A stretch of 64,000 nucleotides of DNA from Eublepharis macularius (GCF_028583425.1 NC_072797.1:22168001-22232000); one strand, 5' to 3'. Counted from the stretch's first letter, positions 9,643 to 20,174 are shown. Program-made: numbers and translations. Notes: generated by a model not told the origin, from the sequence alone.

Positions 9643-9653
9643 GTTCTTTTCTT

Positions 9654-9665
9654 GTCAAAGGTAGA
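9654..9665 (+). terminator. snRNA 3' box, U1 copy 4
   Basis: GTCAAAGGTAGA at the standard distance. It is identical to the copy 2 box, in line with both being type B. Confidence 0.75.
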
Positions 9666-9909
9666 GAGATTGAAAACAGGTTGAGCGTGTTGTGGTACTT
9701 AGTGACCTGCAGATGGGAGGGAAAGGCAGGTCCTGTTCCTTTCGGGTCTGACACTCCCTGAGCCTCACTATTTCTTTCTCCTTTGGAGCCAGGATTCAGC
9801 AGCCTGAAAGCCGATTCAACTTAATGGTATTCTAAGGGCCTTATAGATGTATTAAACGGATCGTGGTCTTGAGGTTTTGGATTTGATTCTTAGACCAACA
9901 CGCCGCAAA

Positions 9910-9937
9910 TGGGGGACTGTGTTTGCGCTTTCCCCTG
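9910..9937 (+). pseudogene. U1 snRNA fragment (3' hairpin of a fifth copy)
   Basis: Only GGGGGACTGTGTTTGCGC and TTTCCCCTG, the terminal stem-loop IV, remain. They join directly to spacer sequence that normally ends a repeat unit. A 3' box-like GTCTAAGGCAGA (9949-9960) follows, then flank of type A form. So a third A unit once lay here and was deleted from its promoter to the Sm site. Confidence 0.85.
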
Positions 9938-9960
9938 GTTCTTTTCTTGTCTAAGGCAGA

Positions 9961-10740
9961 GAGACTGAAAACAGGCACAACACATTGTGGAACACAGGAA
10001 CGCGGTGGCCTGCCTAAGTTTCTCTATCTCTTCTTTTTCTTTGGAGTTTGACTGCTGTGGCCAGAACCCCAAATCACAACATATGTAGAGATAAATGGTA
10101 CTGTTTTCTGTTTTATCTCTACTATGAATGTGTATTGGCTCTTTCTTACAAACAAATGTATGTACATATAAAACAGATGTTTTTGCATTCACTGTAGCAT
10201 GTTAACACACCACTATCTTCTGCCAGCTGGTGAAGACGTGTGGGTTTCATGTGGCATTCCCTCACACTTCTTCCTGTCTGTGTATGTGTGTAACTGAGTA
10301 TGCATTTTGTTTTAATTGTTTTTATATTATGTTGTTTTTATATTATGTTTTTATATTATATTATATTATGTTTTCAAAGCTTGCTTTAATGTTTTTGATA
10401 GTTTGTTACTTTTGATTTGATTATTACTGAGTTTGCTGTGCTGTGGGCAATATAGCTTGTTTTCATTAGAAATGAAATAGTATTTCTTTTTTACATGTTT
10501 GAGGTGGTTGATTGTAAGATGAACTCTTTGGGTGATTTTTTTTTTTGGTATGTAAAAGCGTATTTCCAAAATCAAACATCCTCCTCTAGAGGGCAGTCAT
10601 GTCTAAACAATCCTGATATTGAGTGTTAATTTTTTTTCTGTGGTGATTACTTACTTGCATCTTGTGTTTTTCTAATGAGATTCCATTTTGGACATTATTT
10701 TTCTCTTAAGTCATAGACATTGTTTAGAGGAAAAACACTT
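9961..10740. other. AT-rich DNA after the U1 array
   Basis: The array-like flank fades out by about 10030. After that the sequence is AT-rich, with TATATTA runs at 10320-10370, and shows no gene or clear repeat. Confidence 0.5.
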
Positions 10741-10744
10741 TAAT

Positions 10745-11868
10745 TGTATGGTGACAGCTGAGTAAACCCAGACAAGACAGAAGTGATGCTTGTTGGGAAG
10801 GCGGAGATCTTGAAGGATATTGTACTCCCCACTTTCAATGGAGTTCTTCTGACCCTTGCAGATGTGGTTGACAGCCTACGGGTTATATTGGATCCAGTGC
10901 TACTACTAGAACAAGTTAAGGCAGCTGCAAAAAATGCCTTTTACAAGCTCTCTGTAGCCTGGAAGATGGCTTCTTACCTCGACATGGCTGACCTGGCCAC
11001 CTGGATCCATGCTATGGTAACATCAAGACTTGACTATTGTAATGCACTATACAGAGGTCTCCCATTCAACTTATCTAGGAGACTTCAACGTGTGCAAAAT
11101 GCTTTGGTGCAACTGCTATCAGGAGGGAGCAGGAGCATGAACGTCACCCCCATTCTGCTGTCACTCCATTGGCTACCTATCAGCTACCGTGCCCAGTTCA
11201 AGATATTGGTTATCAGTTATCACAAACAAAGCTCTTCATGGCCTTGGCCCAGCATTCCTACAGGACCACCTTCCTCCCTATGTTCCTCCATGGCAGCTCT
11301 GCTCATCTGAATAGGGTCTCCTGCAGGTGCCACCCTGCACATGGGTGAAATCAATAGCAGCCCGTACACAGACTTTCTCTGTGGTGGCCCCTACCCTGTG
11401 GAACGACCTGCCTGAGGAGGTCAGGACAGCCCCCACTCTCCTGGCTTTCCGCAAACAATGCTAAACAGAATTATTCAAAATGGCTTTTGTATTGTGGGGA
11501 AGGGCTCTCAGATGCTTCACTAATCAGTTAATGACCATAGATTTCACTGCTCTGTTGCCTTATGTACTAACTACCTGTTATCTTAAATACATACTTCCAT
11601 GAGCTACTTGTGCTTCTAATGTCATCCCTAGAATTGCTTATGTTCTTCCAGCATTTCTTCAACTCTGTATTGGATTCTTACTAATGCTATGTCTTTGTAA
11701 AATTGTGTTTATTTACCGTATGGCATTATTGACGGAAATGTCCTCGAAATTGACTGTACTAATCTCACACTGTGTAATCCACCTTGAGTCTCAGTGAGAA
11801 AGGCAGACTATAAATGACATGAATAAATGAAAAACAAATAAAATAAAATAAAATAAAATAAAATAACA
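10745..11868 (+). repeat. L2-like LINE 3' end
   Basis: The last part of a non-LTR retrotransposon ORF2, then the 3' tail. A continuous frame (about 10783-11310) includes the thumb-region block SRLDYCNALYRGLP, RRLQRVQNA and LHWLPISYRAQFKIL, all typical of L2-group LINEs. After a frame break the C-terminal words SVVAPTLWNDLP follow near 11376-11411. The 3' end has CCACCTTGAGTCTCAGTGAG...ACTATAAATGACATGAATAAATG and a run of AAATA repeats (about 11836-11868). It is 5'-truncated and dead, and one of the longer LINE remnants here. Confidence 0.88.
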
Positions 11869-12079
11869 TGCTGTACTTTGTATTATTATCCTTGCTTATC
11901 CATTTAATTCTGTCACCTTTCTATCCTCTGCTTCCTTCATCAAACTCATAATGATAATAGTCCCCTCTCCCTTTTATCCGGCAACAACCTTTTATTACAC
12001 AGCTTAGACCAATTTTTAAAGAAGATACTCTTGGAACGTCGAAGGAATGGTACTGTGATTATTCTTTATCAGCAATATG

Positions 12080-12248
12080 ATTGCCAACAGGCCTCGAGAA
12101 TAATATTCAGTCCCTCTAATTGTGTCTTACTGTATGGAAATGGGCAGTTGAAACTTTTTTTTGGCATGCAGGTAAAAATAACATCATCTAATAAATAATG
12201 TCCCTTTAATCCTTTAAGGGACAAGACATTTTTCTGCTGGCCTTTTGG
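12080..12248. repeat. MITE family E copy
   Basis: Diverged copy starting ATTGCCAACAGGCCT, with internal GGAAATGGGCAGTTGAA and GGCATGCAGGTAAA, and ending near TGCTGGCCTTTTGG. Inverted ends as in the other family members. Confidence 0.6.
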
Positions 12249-12267
12249 AATCCCTGAGCCAAGGCTA

Positions 12268-12474
12268 TCAAACAGCACGCGGGTTGGATCTGGCTCCTCC
12301 AGGGCTCGTACCTGCCCCACAAGCAATAGGGGAAAAACTTGCCCCCTGCAGCTGCACTTTGATATGCTTACTCTCAATCTCCACCACCTTCTCCCCGACC
12401 ACACCGATGGTGTCTTTGGTGCAGGCCAAGAAGGCTCCCCTGAAGAAGTGCACTGTCAGGCAGGTTAGGCCCAC
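12268..12474 (-). other. Unidentified coding-like stretch
   Basis: On the minus strand a 68-codon open frame includes GLTCLTVHFFRGAFLACT and GVVGEKVVEIESKHIKVQLQ, which look more protein-like than chance translation. I do not recognise the family. Nearby DNA is GC-rich and an LTR-retroelement fossil begins about 300 bp to the right. It could be a processed pseudogene fragment, part of that fossil, or chance. No splice context is convincing. Confidence 0.25.
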
Positions 12475-12785
12475 ATTGGGACCAACATTCTGCGAGGCTC
12501 CAGCTCCATGCAGGCAGTGGGGGATCAGTGTACATGGGGAGGCTCATCTGTCAAAGGCACGTGCGGTAGGCAGGGAGGGGAAGTGCTGCCTGGCCAAAGG
12601 GACTGGAGGTGCCCGTGTAACCCCTATGAGGTAATTGGTTGAGCCCAGTAGGGTGGAGTCAGTAGCTAGAGCCAGGCAGCCGAGGAAGAAGCTGGTTGCT
12701 GAGGAGCTTAATAATAATTAATATGATCACCTTGAACAAGGTCATCAGAAATGTTGTATGGGGACAATATGACTAAAAGTGGTCT

Positions 12786-12950
12786 TTGTGTATTGTGTTT
12801 GGTTGGTGCTACTGGGATTGTATTAGTTTTGCAGGGCAGAGGTGGGTGTCGGCATTATCCTTGCACAATTTTGAAATTGTTTATAGATCTGGAAAAGCTA
12901 ATGTGGATGCTGGTTTCCTCTCTAGGTCAGGAGGCAGGATGATGCTCCTG
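12786..12950 (+). mobile_element. Ty3/Gypsy-like LTR retrotransposon fossil (RNase H end)
   Basis: A short translated stretch resembles the end of a Ty3/Gypsy polymerase RNase H region (RWVSALSLHNFEIVYRSGKA...). It is an isolated broken fragment with no recognisable ends of its own, and looks old. Confidence 0.55.
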
Positions 12951-13482
12951 CAGAAGGGACCAGCAAACCCGCACATTGCCACATCCATTGCTGAGCTTCA
13001 GCAGTGCAGTCCATCATGATGGACTGGATGAGGCACTGCCTGCTTGTCAGAACTGCCAGCTGCCCAGCCAGCCACTTTTATGCTGCCAGCTCCAGCCACT
13101 GGAGCAATCTGGCTTTGCTGTTCAGAAGCCACCCCTCCATTGGCAGCCAGCTCTCCAGTACCCAGCCCCATAGAAGCAGAGTCTTAGCAGCAGGTGAGCA
13201 GCACCTTCTCTTGCTTGAGCCTAACTAGCTGCTGGAGCAAGGAGGGAGCAGAGCTGGATGCCTCCCTGCATCCCTGTCCCACCCGAGGCAAGTGGCCCTT
13301 CCTGGTTTGGCCTTGGGGCTTGATCCAAGGTCTGTTCCAAGAAAACATGGGGCTGTGTTTCTAGGTGTGGGACAGGTACATGCCCATGGTCAGAGAACCA
13401 AACTTTGCTGGCTACCAAGATCTCAGGCACATTTGGACATGGACTGTGTCTGTGCAGGTAAGCACGGCTAGGAACAGGCATT

Positions 13483-13696
13483 GGGTTGCCAGCCTCCAAG
13501 TAAGTCCTGAAGATCTCCCAGAATTACAGCTGATCTCAAGATGACAGTGCTTAGTTGCCCTGGAGTCAGTGGCTGCCTTGGAGGGTGGATCCTATGGCAT
13601 TATATCCTGCTGCAGTCACCCCTCCCCCCAACCTTACGCTCCTCAGGCTCCAGCCCAAAATCTCCAGAAATTTCCCAACCTAGAGCTGGCAACCCT
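13483..13696 (+). repeat. MITE family F (GGTTGCCAGCCTCC ends)
   Basis: A 214-bp copy from GGGTTGCCAGCCTCC to GAGCTGGCAACCCT, with inverted ends. Inside are CTCCCAGAATTACAGCTGATC, TATGGCATTATA and CTGCTG. Other copies lie at 5774, 22893, 23229, 27695 and 47505. It looks like a non-autonomous DNA element. The open frames in it are spurious. Confidence 0.8.
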
Positions 13697-13945
13697 GGCC
13701 AGCCAATTCTTTATGGGATGGAGCTGGTTCATAATGGGGCGGCAGCAGGCTCAGAGGTGTTCTGCCATTGAAAACTTTTTTCCTATTCCTAGGGTGGGCC
13801 CCTAGAGCAGGCACCCTCATCCATTAGAAACGATAGATCCGAAGATTGCTGGATGCAGGCTTAATTTGGCAGATCTCAATAGTAATGGAAAGGATATACA
13901 GAGCACATTCTTTGTGATTGTATTGCATGTATTATATTTTTGTAT

Positions 13946-14036
13946 TGGTTTTTAACTGTTGTAATTGTTGTGAACAGCTTCCAGATCTTAATGGAAGAGA
14001 AGCAGTATAAAAATGGAATAAATTAATAAATAAAAT
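13946..14036 (+). repeat. LINE 3' tail fragment
   Basis: GTGAACAGCTTCCAGATCTT...GAAGCAGTATAAAAATGGAATAAATTAATAAATAAA is the kind of tail that ends L2/CR1-group LINEs. No coding part is attached. Confidence 0.45.
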
Positions 14037-14337
14037 CCTACACAATACCTTATATTAAGAACAATAAAAATGATACAAAACAGTCTGCAAGTTTTTGAGT
14101 TCTTTAGAATTCTTTTAACAAGCTGAAGTGAGGGGGGGAGCCCAGATGTCTCGGGCCTGATACAACTAAACAGCATACTCAAAATTGCAACAGCACAGAC
14201 TTTAACTCCAAATTCTGATGCAATAGTTAGGAGCAAGAGGTGTCAGTTATCAAAGAACTATCCTGCTGGTCCCTTTCCTGTTTTGCTTCGTTCCACTCTA
14301 CTTTTTAATGAGATCTGCTGATTTTATTTTTATGATT

Positions 14338-14447
14338 TTGACTGTTTATTGTGTTTTAAATTGTGGTTTTTATGATGTCGTGACCCGCTCTGAGCCAGCT
14401 TGTTGGGAGAGTGGGATATAAATCCAATAAATAAATAAATAAATACT
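14338..14447 (+). repeat. LINE or SINE 3' tail with AAAT repeats
   Basis: GTGACCCGCTCTGAGCC...GGGAGAGTGGGATATAAATCC followed by AATA repeats. This is a common squamate retroposon tail; the family is uncertain. Confidence 0.5.
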
Positions 14448-15164
14448 ATAAGAGTGTTAATGTTTTAAGCATGTTTGTGACAAAAATTATATTATTAATT
14501 CGATTTGCCTATGTCTTATAAAGTATGTATCTCTGGTACCTGGTATTAAATTTTATAGCACACACATGCCCCTGGCCCAACCAAGTGACGTTTAATGTCA
14601 GATCCCGCCCTTCTAGCAAATGAGTTCAACAGTCCCATGTCTCCATCCTCTGATAAAATTTCTGAATTTCCAATGCACTGAGTTTAAGGCCTCTAAGAAA
14701 ATGTTTTCAGATAGGTCAGTCCAGGAGCTTCCTGCTATTATCACCCACCTCAGGAACCAGCCTGCATATTAAATGGGAGGAGCAGGAAGAGGTAACAAGA
14801 AACAAGTCATATTTTTTTAAAACAATAGCTTTAGTAATCAAGATTCGTTTTAAACACAAACTGATAAAATCTGTGTGTACCCTGAATAATGTTTCATTCT
14901 ACTGCTACAATCCCCCTGTACTGACACCTTAGAAAAAGAAGAGGAGGTTGAAGATGAGAGTTCTTCACCGCTGCCCCTTGGGTGGGTGCATGTAGAAAAC
15001 ATGTCTTGAGAGTCAGACTACCTATTTTTAGATGGCCGATTTACATATTACCCTTGTAATGATTTGCTTATTTTTAATCACTCTGTAATAATTTGCTGTT
15101 TCTTTTTAACCTTTTAAACCTTTGGCTTTGGATCTTTTGTTCAGCTCCTCTTTATTTTAAAGTT

Positions 15165-15555
15165 ATACCTCAAAATGGAATGCGAAGACAGCACCAAACA
15201 TAGACCAATGGCTTAGTGAGGTATGGGACCAGCTCATTATGGAAAGGATTACAGAAAATCTACAAAGATCGTCAGGAAAAGAAAAGCCAACAGAGTTCTT
15301 TAGGAAATGGAAGCCATTTCTTGACTATATCATCCTACGAACACAATCTACCGGTCAATTCTAGAAGTATAAGCAAATGAAAAACAAGAAGACTATTATA
15401 GAACTTTATGAGAAAATTTAAGTAAAGAAAAGAATCTCTAAATGTAAATAGTAAAAAATAGTAGAAAGAAGTTACTGTTATTAGACGGATAAAATTGATA
15501 TAAGCGTTTATAACAGCAAGACAAGCTGGATTTGTATTTGAAAAACTCTTAATTT
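15165..15555 (+). repeat. L1-like LINE 3' end
   Basis: The translation from about 15172 includes QWLSEVWDQLIMERITENLQ and FFRKWKPFLDYI, matching the C-terminal end of L1 ORF2. An AT-rich 3' untranslated part follows. It is 5'-truncated. A second L1-like end lies reversed at 49203-49775. Confidence 0.65.
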
Positions 15556-16036
15556 TAAAAAAAGTTATACCTCAGGAGGGCCCTGGTCCTAATAAACATT
15601 CCTTGTTTCCATTCACACAGCTCTTATGTCTTCTCTACATAAGCTGTTACCTCAGAAAAACACTTTCTGAGTTTGTGTGACCTTTATATTGTTGCCTTCC
15701 TCCAAAGTTTTTTGCTGCCACCAAAGGCTTTTGTCTTCGATCTTTTCTGCTTAACTGGTTTTACTGGAAAGGGTTTGTTATAGATGGCAGTTTGACAGAA
15801 TGGTCAGCACATGAGGGTGGTTGTGAGGTAAAAAAGGATTTTTTTTTATTAAACAAAAGTAGAATTTTTTTGTAAGTACATAAGCGTGATGGTTGCAGAG
15901 TTTTCACAAGTGTATAGGTTCCAGAATAGTCCTTAAGGTTGGTGGTTTCAAAAACAGTTATATATTCACAAGCCTAATCAACAGGCTAGTTTTCCACACA
16001 GGTCTTCCCTAATAGAGTAAACTCCTCACAGACTTA

Positions 16037-16154
16037 GGGCCAAGCTACACATGACGAATGACACTTGAACAGCAAGTGTATTTCTCCCTGTTCACTTGCC
16101 CTCCACTCAATCCACTTGCCGTTCAAGTGTCATTCGTCATGTGTAGCTTGGCCC
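16037..16154. mobile_element. 118-bp hairpin MITE, copy 1 of 3
   Basis: A nearly perfect palindrome from GGGCCAAGCTACACATGACG to CGTCATGTGTAGCTTGGCCC. It could fold into a single long hairpin. The flanks are TTA on the left and TAT on the right, so the target duplication is not clean. Copies 2 and 3 lie within 310 bp. Confidence 0.85.
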
Positions 16155-16216
16155 TATGATTCACTCAGGCCTTTCCTCACAGCTTGCCTGAACTAGCCAG
16201 ATCAATCTCTCACTCA

Positions 16217-16334
16217 GGGCCAAGCTACAAGTGACAAATGACACTTGAACGGCAAGTGTATTTCTCCCTGTTCACTTGCCCTCCACTCAATCCACTTGCC
16301 AGGCAAGTGTCTTTCGTCATGTGTAGCTTGGCCC
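16217..16334. mobile_element. 118-bp hairpin MITE, copy 2 of 3
   Basis: Same length and ends as copy 1, with a TCA triplet on each side (16214-16216 and 16335-16337). A 3-bp duplication would suit a PIF/Harbinger-type transposon, although those prefer TWA. I therefore leave the superfamily open. Confidence 0.85.
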
Positions 16335-16337
16335 TCA

Positions 16338-16455
16338 GGGTGAAGCTAGAAGTGACGAATGACACTTGAACAGCAAGTGTATTTCTCCCTGTTCACTTGC
16401 GCTCCACTCAATCCACTTGCTGTTCAAGTGTCATTCGTCACTTGTAGCTTGGCCC
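16338..16455. mobile_element. 118-bp hairpin MITE, copy 3 of 3
   Basis: Begins GGGTGAAGCTAGAAGTGACG and ends GTAGCTTGGCCC. It shares its left TCA with the right TCA of copy 2 and has another TCA at 16456-16458. So this copy seems to have inserted exactly at the target duplication made by copy 2, or the reverse. Confidence 0.85.
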
Positions 16456-16482
16456 TCAGTTTCTCAGAATACCACACAGCCA

Positions 16483-16710
16483 GTTCGGGCGCCACAGGTT
16501 GCTTGCTTTGCCCAGAATAAATATTCTCTCAGAAACACACAGACACTCCCAAGCTGCACACAATTTGCCTGTTTTGATCAGAATGAATATTTTCCTCTAA
16601 GCTCTCTCAAAACTGCAGTTGAGTCTGCCCTCTAGGTACAGCTACTGACCAATGAGATCACACTCCACTTACCCATCCAGCCGCCTCCTTTCCTGAGAGG
16701 CCAGAATTTT
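16483..16710 (-). mobile_element. LTR-element fossil: possible LTR edge and primer-binding site
   Basis: On the minus strand TGGCGCCCGAAC (16483-16494) matches the start of a primer-binding site for tRNA-Lys, as used by many retroviruses and Ty3/Gypsy elements. The sequence to its right (to about 16710) would then be the end of an LTR. The element is broken and old. The hairpin MITEs and the Penelope-like unit lie in or beside it. The call rests mainly on the 12-base match. Confidence 0.4.
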
Positions 16711-16725
16711 AACTAACAGCAACAA

Positions 16726-17706
16726 TGGTTGTTGTGGGTTTTCCGGGCTGTATAGCCGTGGTCTTGGCATTATAGTTCCTGACGTTTTGCCAGCAGCTGT
16801 GGCTGGCATCTTCAGAGGTGTAGCACCAAAAGACAGAGATCTCTCTGTGTCACAGTGTGGAAAAGATGTTGGCAGGTCATTTGTATCTACTCAGGAGGGG
16901 TGGGGTTGAGCTGAGTCATCCTGTAAGAGTTTCCCAGGGTGTGGAATGCTAATGGCGGGAGGCTTCCCTGTATCCTGAGGAGGTTCTTTTGCATATGGAT
17001 TGGGGCTTGATGTGCTAATCTTCTCTGCAGGGCTATTGTTGAGTATAGAGTGTTTTTCAGGTTGTCCAAGTCTGCAGTGTCTTTCATGTTCTTTTATTCT
17101 TGTCTGGATGCTACGCTTTGTGGTCCCGATGTAAAAATCAGCAGTGGCTGAACATAGCCTAACTCAAACAGGGCACAGTATCTTATTCCAGGACACGAAA
17201 ATACTGGACAACACTTCCAACTACTTTGTCAGACTGCACAGGGAAGCCATTGAAATTCACAAGCATAAGCAAAACTTCAACAGGAAAGAAGAAACCTTAA
17301 GAATGAACAGAGCATGGTTTCCAGTTCTGAAAAACACCAGGCTAACAAAACATTCTATCCCCGACAATAGCCCTGCAGAGAAGATTAGCACATCAAGCCC
17401 CAATCCATATGCAAAAGAACCTCCTCAGGATACAGTGAAGCCTCCCGCCATTAGCATTCCACACCCTGGGAAACTCTTACAGGATGACTCAGCTCAACCC
17501 CACCCCTCCTGAGTAGATACAAATGACCTGCCAACATCTTTTCCACACTGTGACACAGAGAGATCTCTGTCTTTTGGTGCTACACCTCTGAAGATGCCAG
17601 CCACAGCTGCTGGCGAAACGTCAGGAACTACAATGCCAAGACCATGGCAATACAGCCCGGAAAACCCACAACAACCATCGTTCTCCAGCCGTGAAAGCCT
17701 TCGACA
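16726..17706 (+). mobile_element. Penelope-like element with inverted arms and 12-bp target duplication
   Basis: A unit flanked by the perfect direct repeat TAACAGCAACAA (16714-16725 and 17707-17718). The left arm (about 16726-17136) is inverted relative to the right arm (17137-17706). Both outer ends read GTTGTGGGTTTTCCGGGCTG toward the inside. The reverse strand of the left arm includes YIGTTKRSIQTRIKEHERHC, typical of the GIY-YIG endonuclease of Penelope-like retroelements. The right arm includes AEHSLTQTGHSI and REAIEIHKHKQNFNR, also usual there. Head-to-head partial copies and long target duplications are known for this group. The reverse transcriptase is absent, so it cannot move by itself. 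Confidence 0.85.
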
Positions 17707-17718
17707 TAACAGCAACAA

Positions 17719-18680
17719 CTTTTTAAAAAAACCACATTAGCAAGCTGAAATAAAATCTAAACTATTTATATGCAAAACATTACAACCCTCTTCCAGGAAT
17801 TTGATGCTGCCGTCAGTTCTGTTGGCTCAATGAACTGTCAACGTTCAGTTCCCCATTGCTACAGGAAAATCGTGTGTAGAATAAAATTAACCAGCTGTTT
17901 TATGCTCAGTGCTCAAGTGTCACATCAAATGAAGTTGGAAGAAGTCCATTCTCATCCACTTTCCATATTCTTGCTTCCCCTTGGCACAAAACAAAAAAAG
18001 ATCGCCTTGAGATTTCCTGCAAGTGGCTTTGCTGGCTCCTAGCGAAATGCAATCCCATTCTGTGTGTCTTCACTTCATTCTGTTTACTCTTGCCATCCTT
18101 TGACATTCCCACTATAGCCAGATGAGAAGAAATCAGCTGTTTTCTGTATTGTGTAACATGCCTGTGGTGCAAAAGTCCAAGAAACGTCCCATCCGTTGGC
18201 TGCTTTCTCTGCTCTTTATATCCTGCCCCCAAGGACCATACATACCACCCAAGCAACATTCCCTGCTTTCCACTCCGGGTAAGCAAGATGATAGAAAAGA
18301 ATATGGTGAATGTGTTGAGCAGAGAGATAATAAGAAACCAAAAATCATTTATCTGAGGAATTAAGAGTGGTGAAACCTTACTGATTCCCTTGAAAAACAG
18401 ACCAGCAATGGAGCTATGGAAATTTTGAATGGCCCATGTTCGGGTCAAGTGAAGAAATGTGTTGACAGTGCTACACCAAGAAGTGTCTCATCACAGGACA
18501 TGAAAGGCTGCAGTAAAAGAATTCAAAAGAATAGTTTGTTTAAAAGGCTGTGATCCAGCTTCAAATAAAATGCTCAACGAAGGGTGATGTGTTGCAAAAA
18601 ATAGGATTTGCGGCTCCCTAGTTCCCAAGAGGAAACTGACACCCGTGAAGTTTTGTATAGGTTTCTCATGGGAAATACAA
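17719..18680. other. No recognised feature
   Basis: Unique-looking AT-rich DNA. The longest frame (17906-18448, reverse) has no domain and no coding bias that I can point to. Confidence 0.45.
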
Positions 18681-18684
18681 TTAT

Positions 18685-18770
18685 AGTGCAATCCTAAACA
18701 GAGTTATACCATTCTAAGTCCACTGATTTCAATGGGCTTAGAAGTGTGTAACTCTATTTAGAATTGCACT
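18685..18770. repeat. Short palindromic MITE (AGTGCAATCCTAAACAGAG ends)
   Basis: An 86-bp near-palindrome from AGTGCAATCCTAAACAGAG to CTCTATTTAGAATTGCACT around a central CCACTGATTTCAATGGG. Degraded relatives are seen near 31510 (GTGCAATCCTAAG), 54240 and 60352. Confidence 0.75.
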
Positions 18771-19885
18771 GTTAGCATAATGTACATTTAATCGCCATTA
18801 TTTCTTTTGCTTCTGTTCATAGTTCATTATCACATGGTTTATTTGTCGTACAACAATTATAATTTGAGTCCTATGGCTATTTTAGAAGTCTTTTCTTCTT
18901 TTTATGAGCTCACACGCTAGACTTGATAAGATGAACTGATGTTAACGTTATTCACTTTAACACTGAACACAGTTTACAAATCTGTTGCTCCTCGGCAGTG
19001 TTTTATGCAGGTATTCCCTACGGTAACATTTTAGGAAAGCCATACTTTTCAGGTTATACTTTTCAGATTTTCAAATAATGGAAATACTGTGCCAAACTGG
19101 ACCTTTGTTTGCTCAAAATTTGGCTCAAGCCCCCTTGACATATAAAGGAATCTAGAAGGATAGTTCTCATGAAGCTATGTAATCCGTATGGGCCAGCTGA
19201 TCAAATTAAATTCCTTATAAATTGGCAACAAAAATCCTGGATCAAAATTTGTATGCCATCCAGTTGTTAGAGTTGCCATAATTTCAACCAGCCAGGGTTG
19301 CTATTCCTTTTAGTTGCTTGATGTGCAGAACCATGTTAATTATTTCCATGCATGTGAAAAGCATTATTTACTGATCTTTGAATAGGATGCTGTTAAAGGT
19401 GGAAAAGCAAGCTATGACAGTTGTGTGTGTGTTCAGTTGGCAATACTACCAGCTGATCTTTCTGGGCCCAATCCAGCTTGGGTTATATTTAAATAAATTA
19501 ACACATCACAAGTCATAAGTGAACATGATTGAGCACGTATGCTAAACATTCATATCCTATTCAAAGCAATACATCGTGGACAGATATTAGGATATTGTAA
19601 TACTGGAAATGGTGCAAAAACAGCAACCTAAGTTTAGGGCTTGTTACAGAAAAGCTGACTAAGGGAGGAATATGACAGAGGTTTATAAAACGATGAATGG
19701 AGTGGAGAAAGTAGGTAGATTTTTTTCGTGTTATAAATAAGCTCTTGGGAACCTGATGATGTTGATGGGCAATAGATTCAGAACAGACAAACGGAAGTAC
19801 TTTTTCACCCAAAGAGTAATTAACTTGTGGAATTCAGTGTCACTAGATGTAGTGATGGCCACTAGTTTAGTTGTTATTTAAACAT
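18771..19885. other. Unique AT-rich DNA
   Basis: About 1.1 kb with no repeat I recognise and no exon. It is one of the few long repeat-free stretches and could be checked for conserved non-coding sequence. Confidence 0.4.
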
Positions 19886-19989
19886 GGCTGCCTGGAGAAA
19901 AATGCCCTATTCCTTCAATAATGTGTGGCATGGACAGTTGAAGTGTTTTATGGCATGGAGGTAAATGATATCACGTGATAAATAACAGG
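19886..19989. repeat. MITE family E, partial
   Basis: The middle of the element (GCCTGGAGAAAAATGCCC, CATGGCATGGAGGTAAATGA-like words), without clear outer ends. Confidence 0.5.
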
Positions 19990-20174
19990 AGCCAGTTCAA
20001 TTGAAAAAAACTAGCAATCCTCATTGGGGAAGGATCTAGAGGAATACAGAGAAGAACAAGAAGGAAAACAGAATAAGAACAGAGAGCTACACTGACTGTA
20101 GAAAGAGGGCTCATATGTTGATTCATATCAACCAGCCAAATCTGTGGCTGCATGCCTCTAGACATATAGCAGGA

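Noticed and set aside
12245-12634. Plus-strand frame of 129 codons
   Set aside because: Cys/Pro-rich translation without family resemblance; the minus-strand frame over the same DNA looks more protein-like, and neither is proven.
16037-16455. CRISPR-like or satellite array
   Set aside because: Only three units, each a palindrome with transposon-like flanks, unequal gaps and no distinct spacers. The genome is vertebrate.
17906-18448. 180-codon minus-strand frame
   Set aside because: No recognisable domain, no promoter or splice context; the length can occur by chance in 64 kb.
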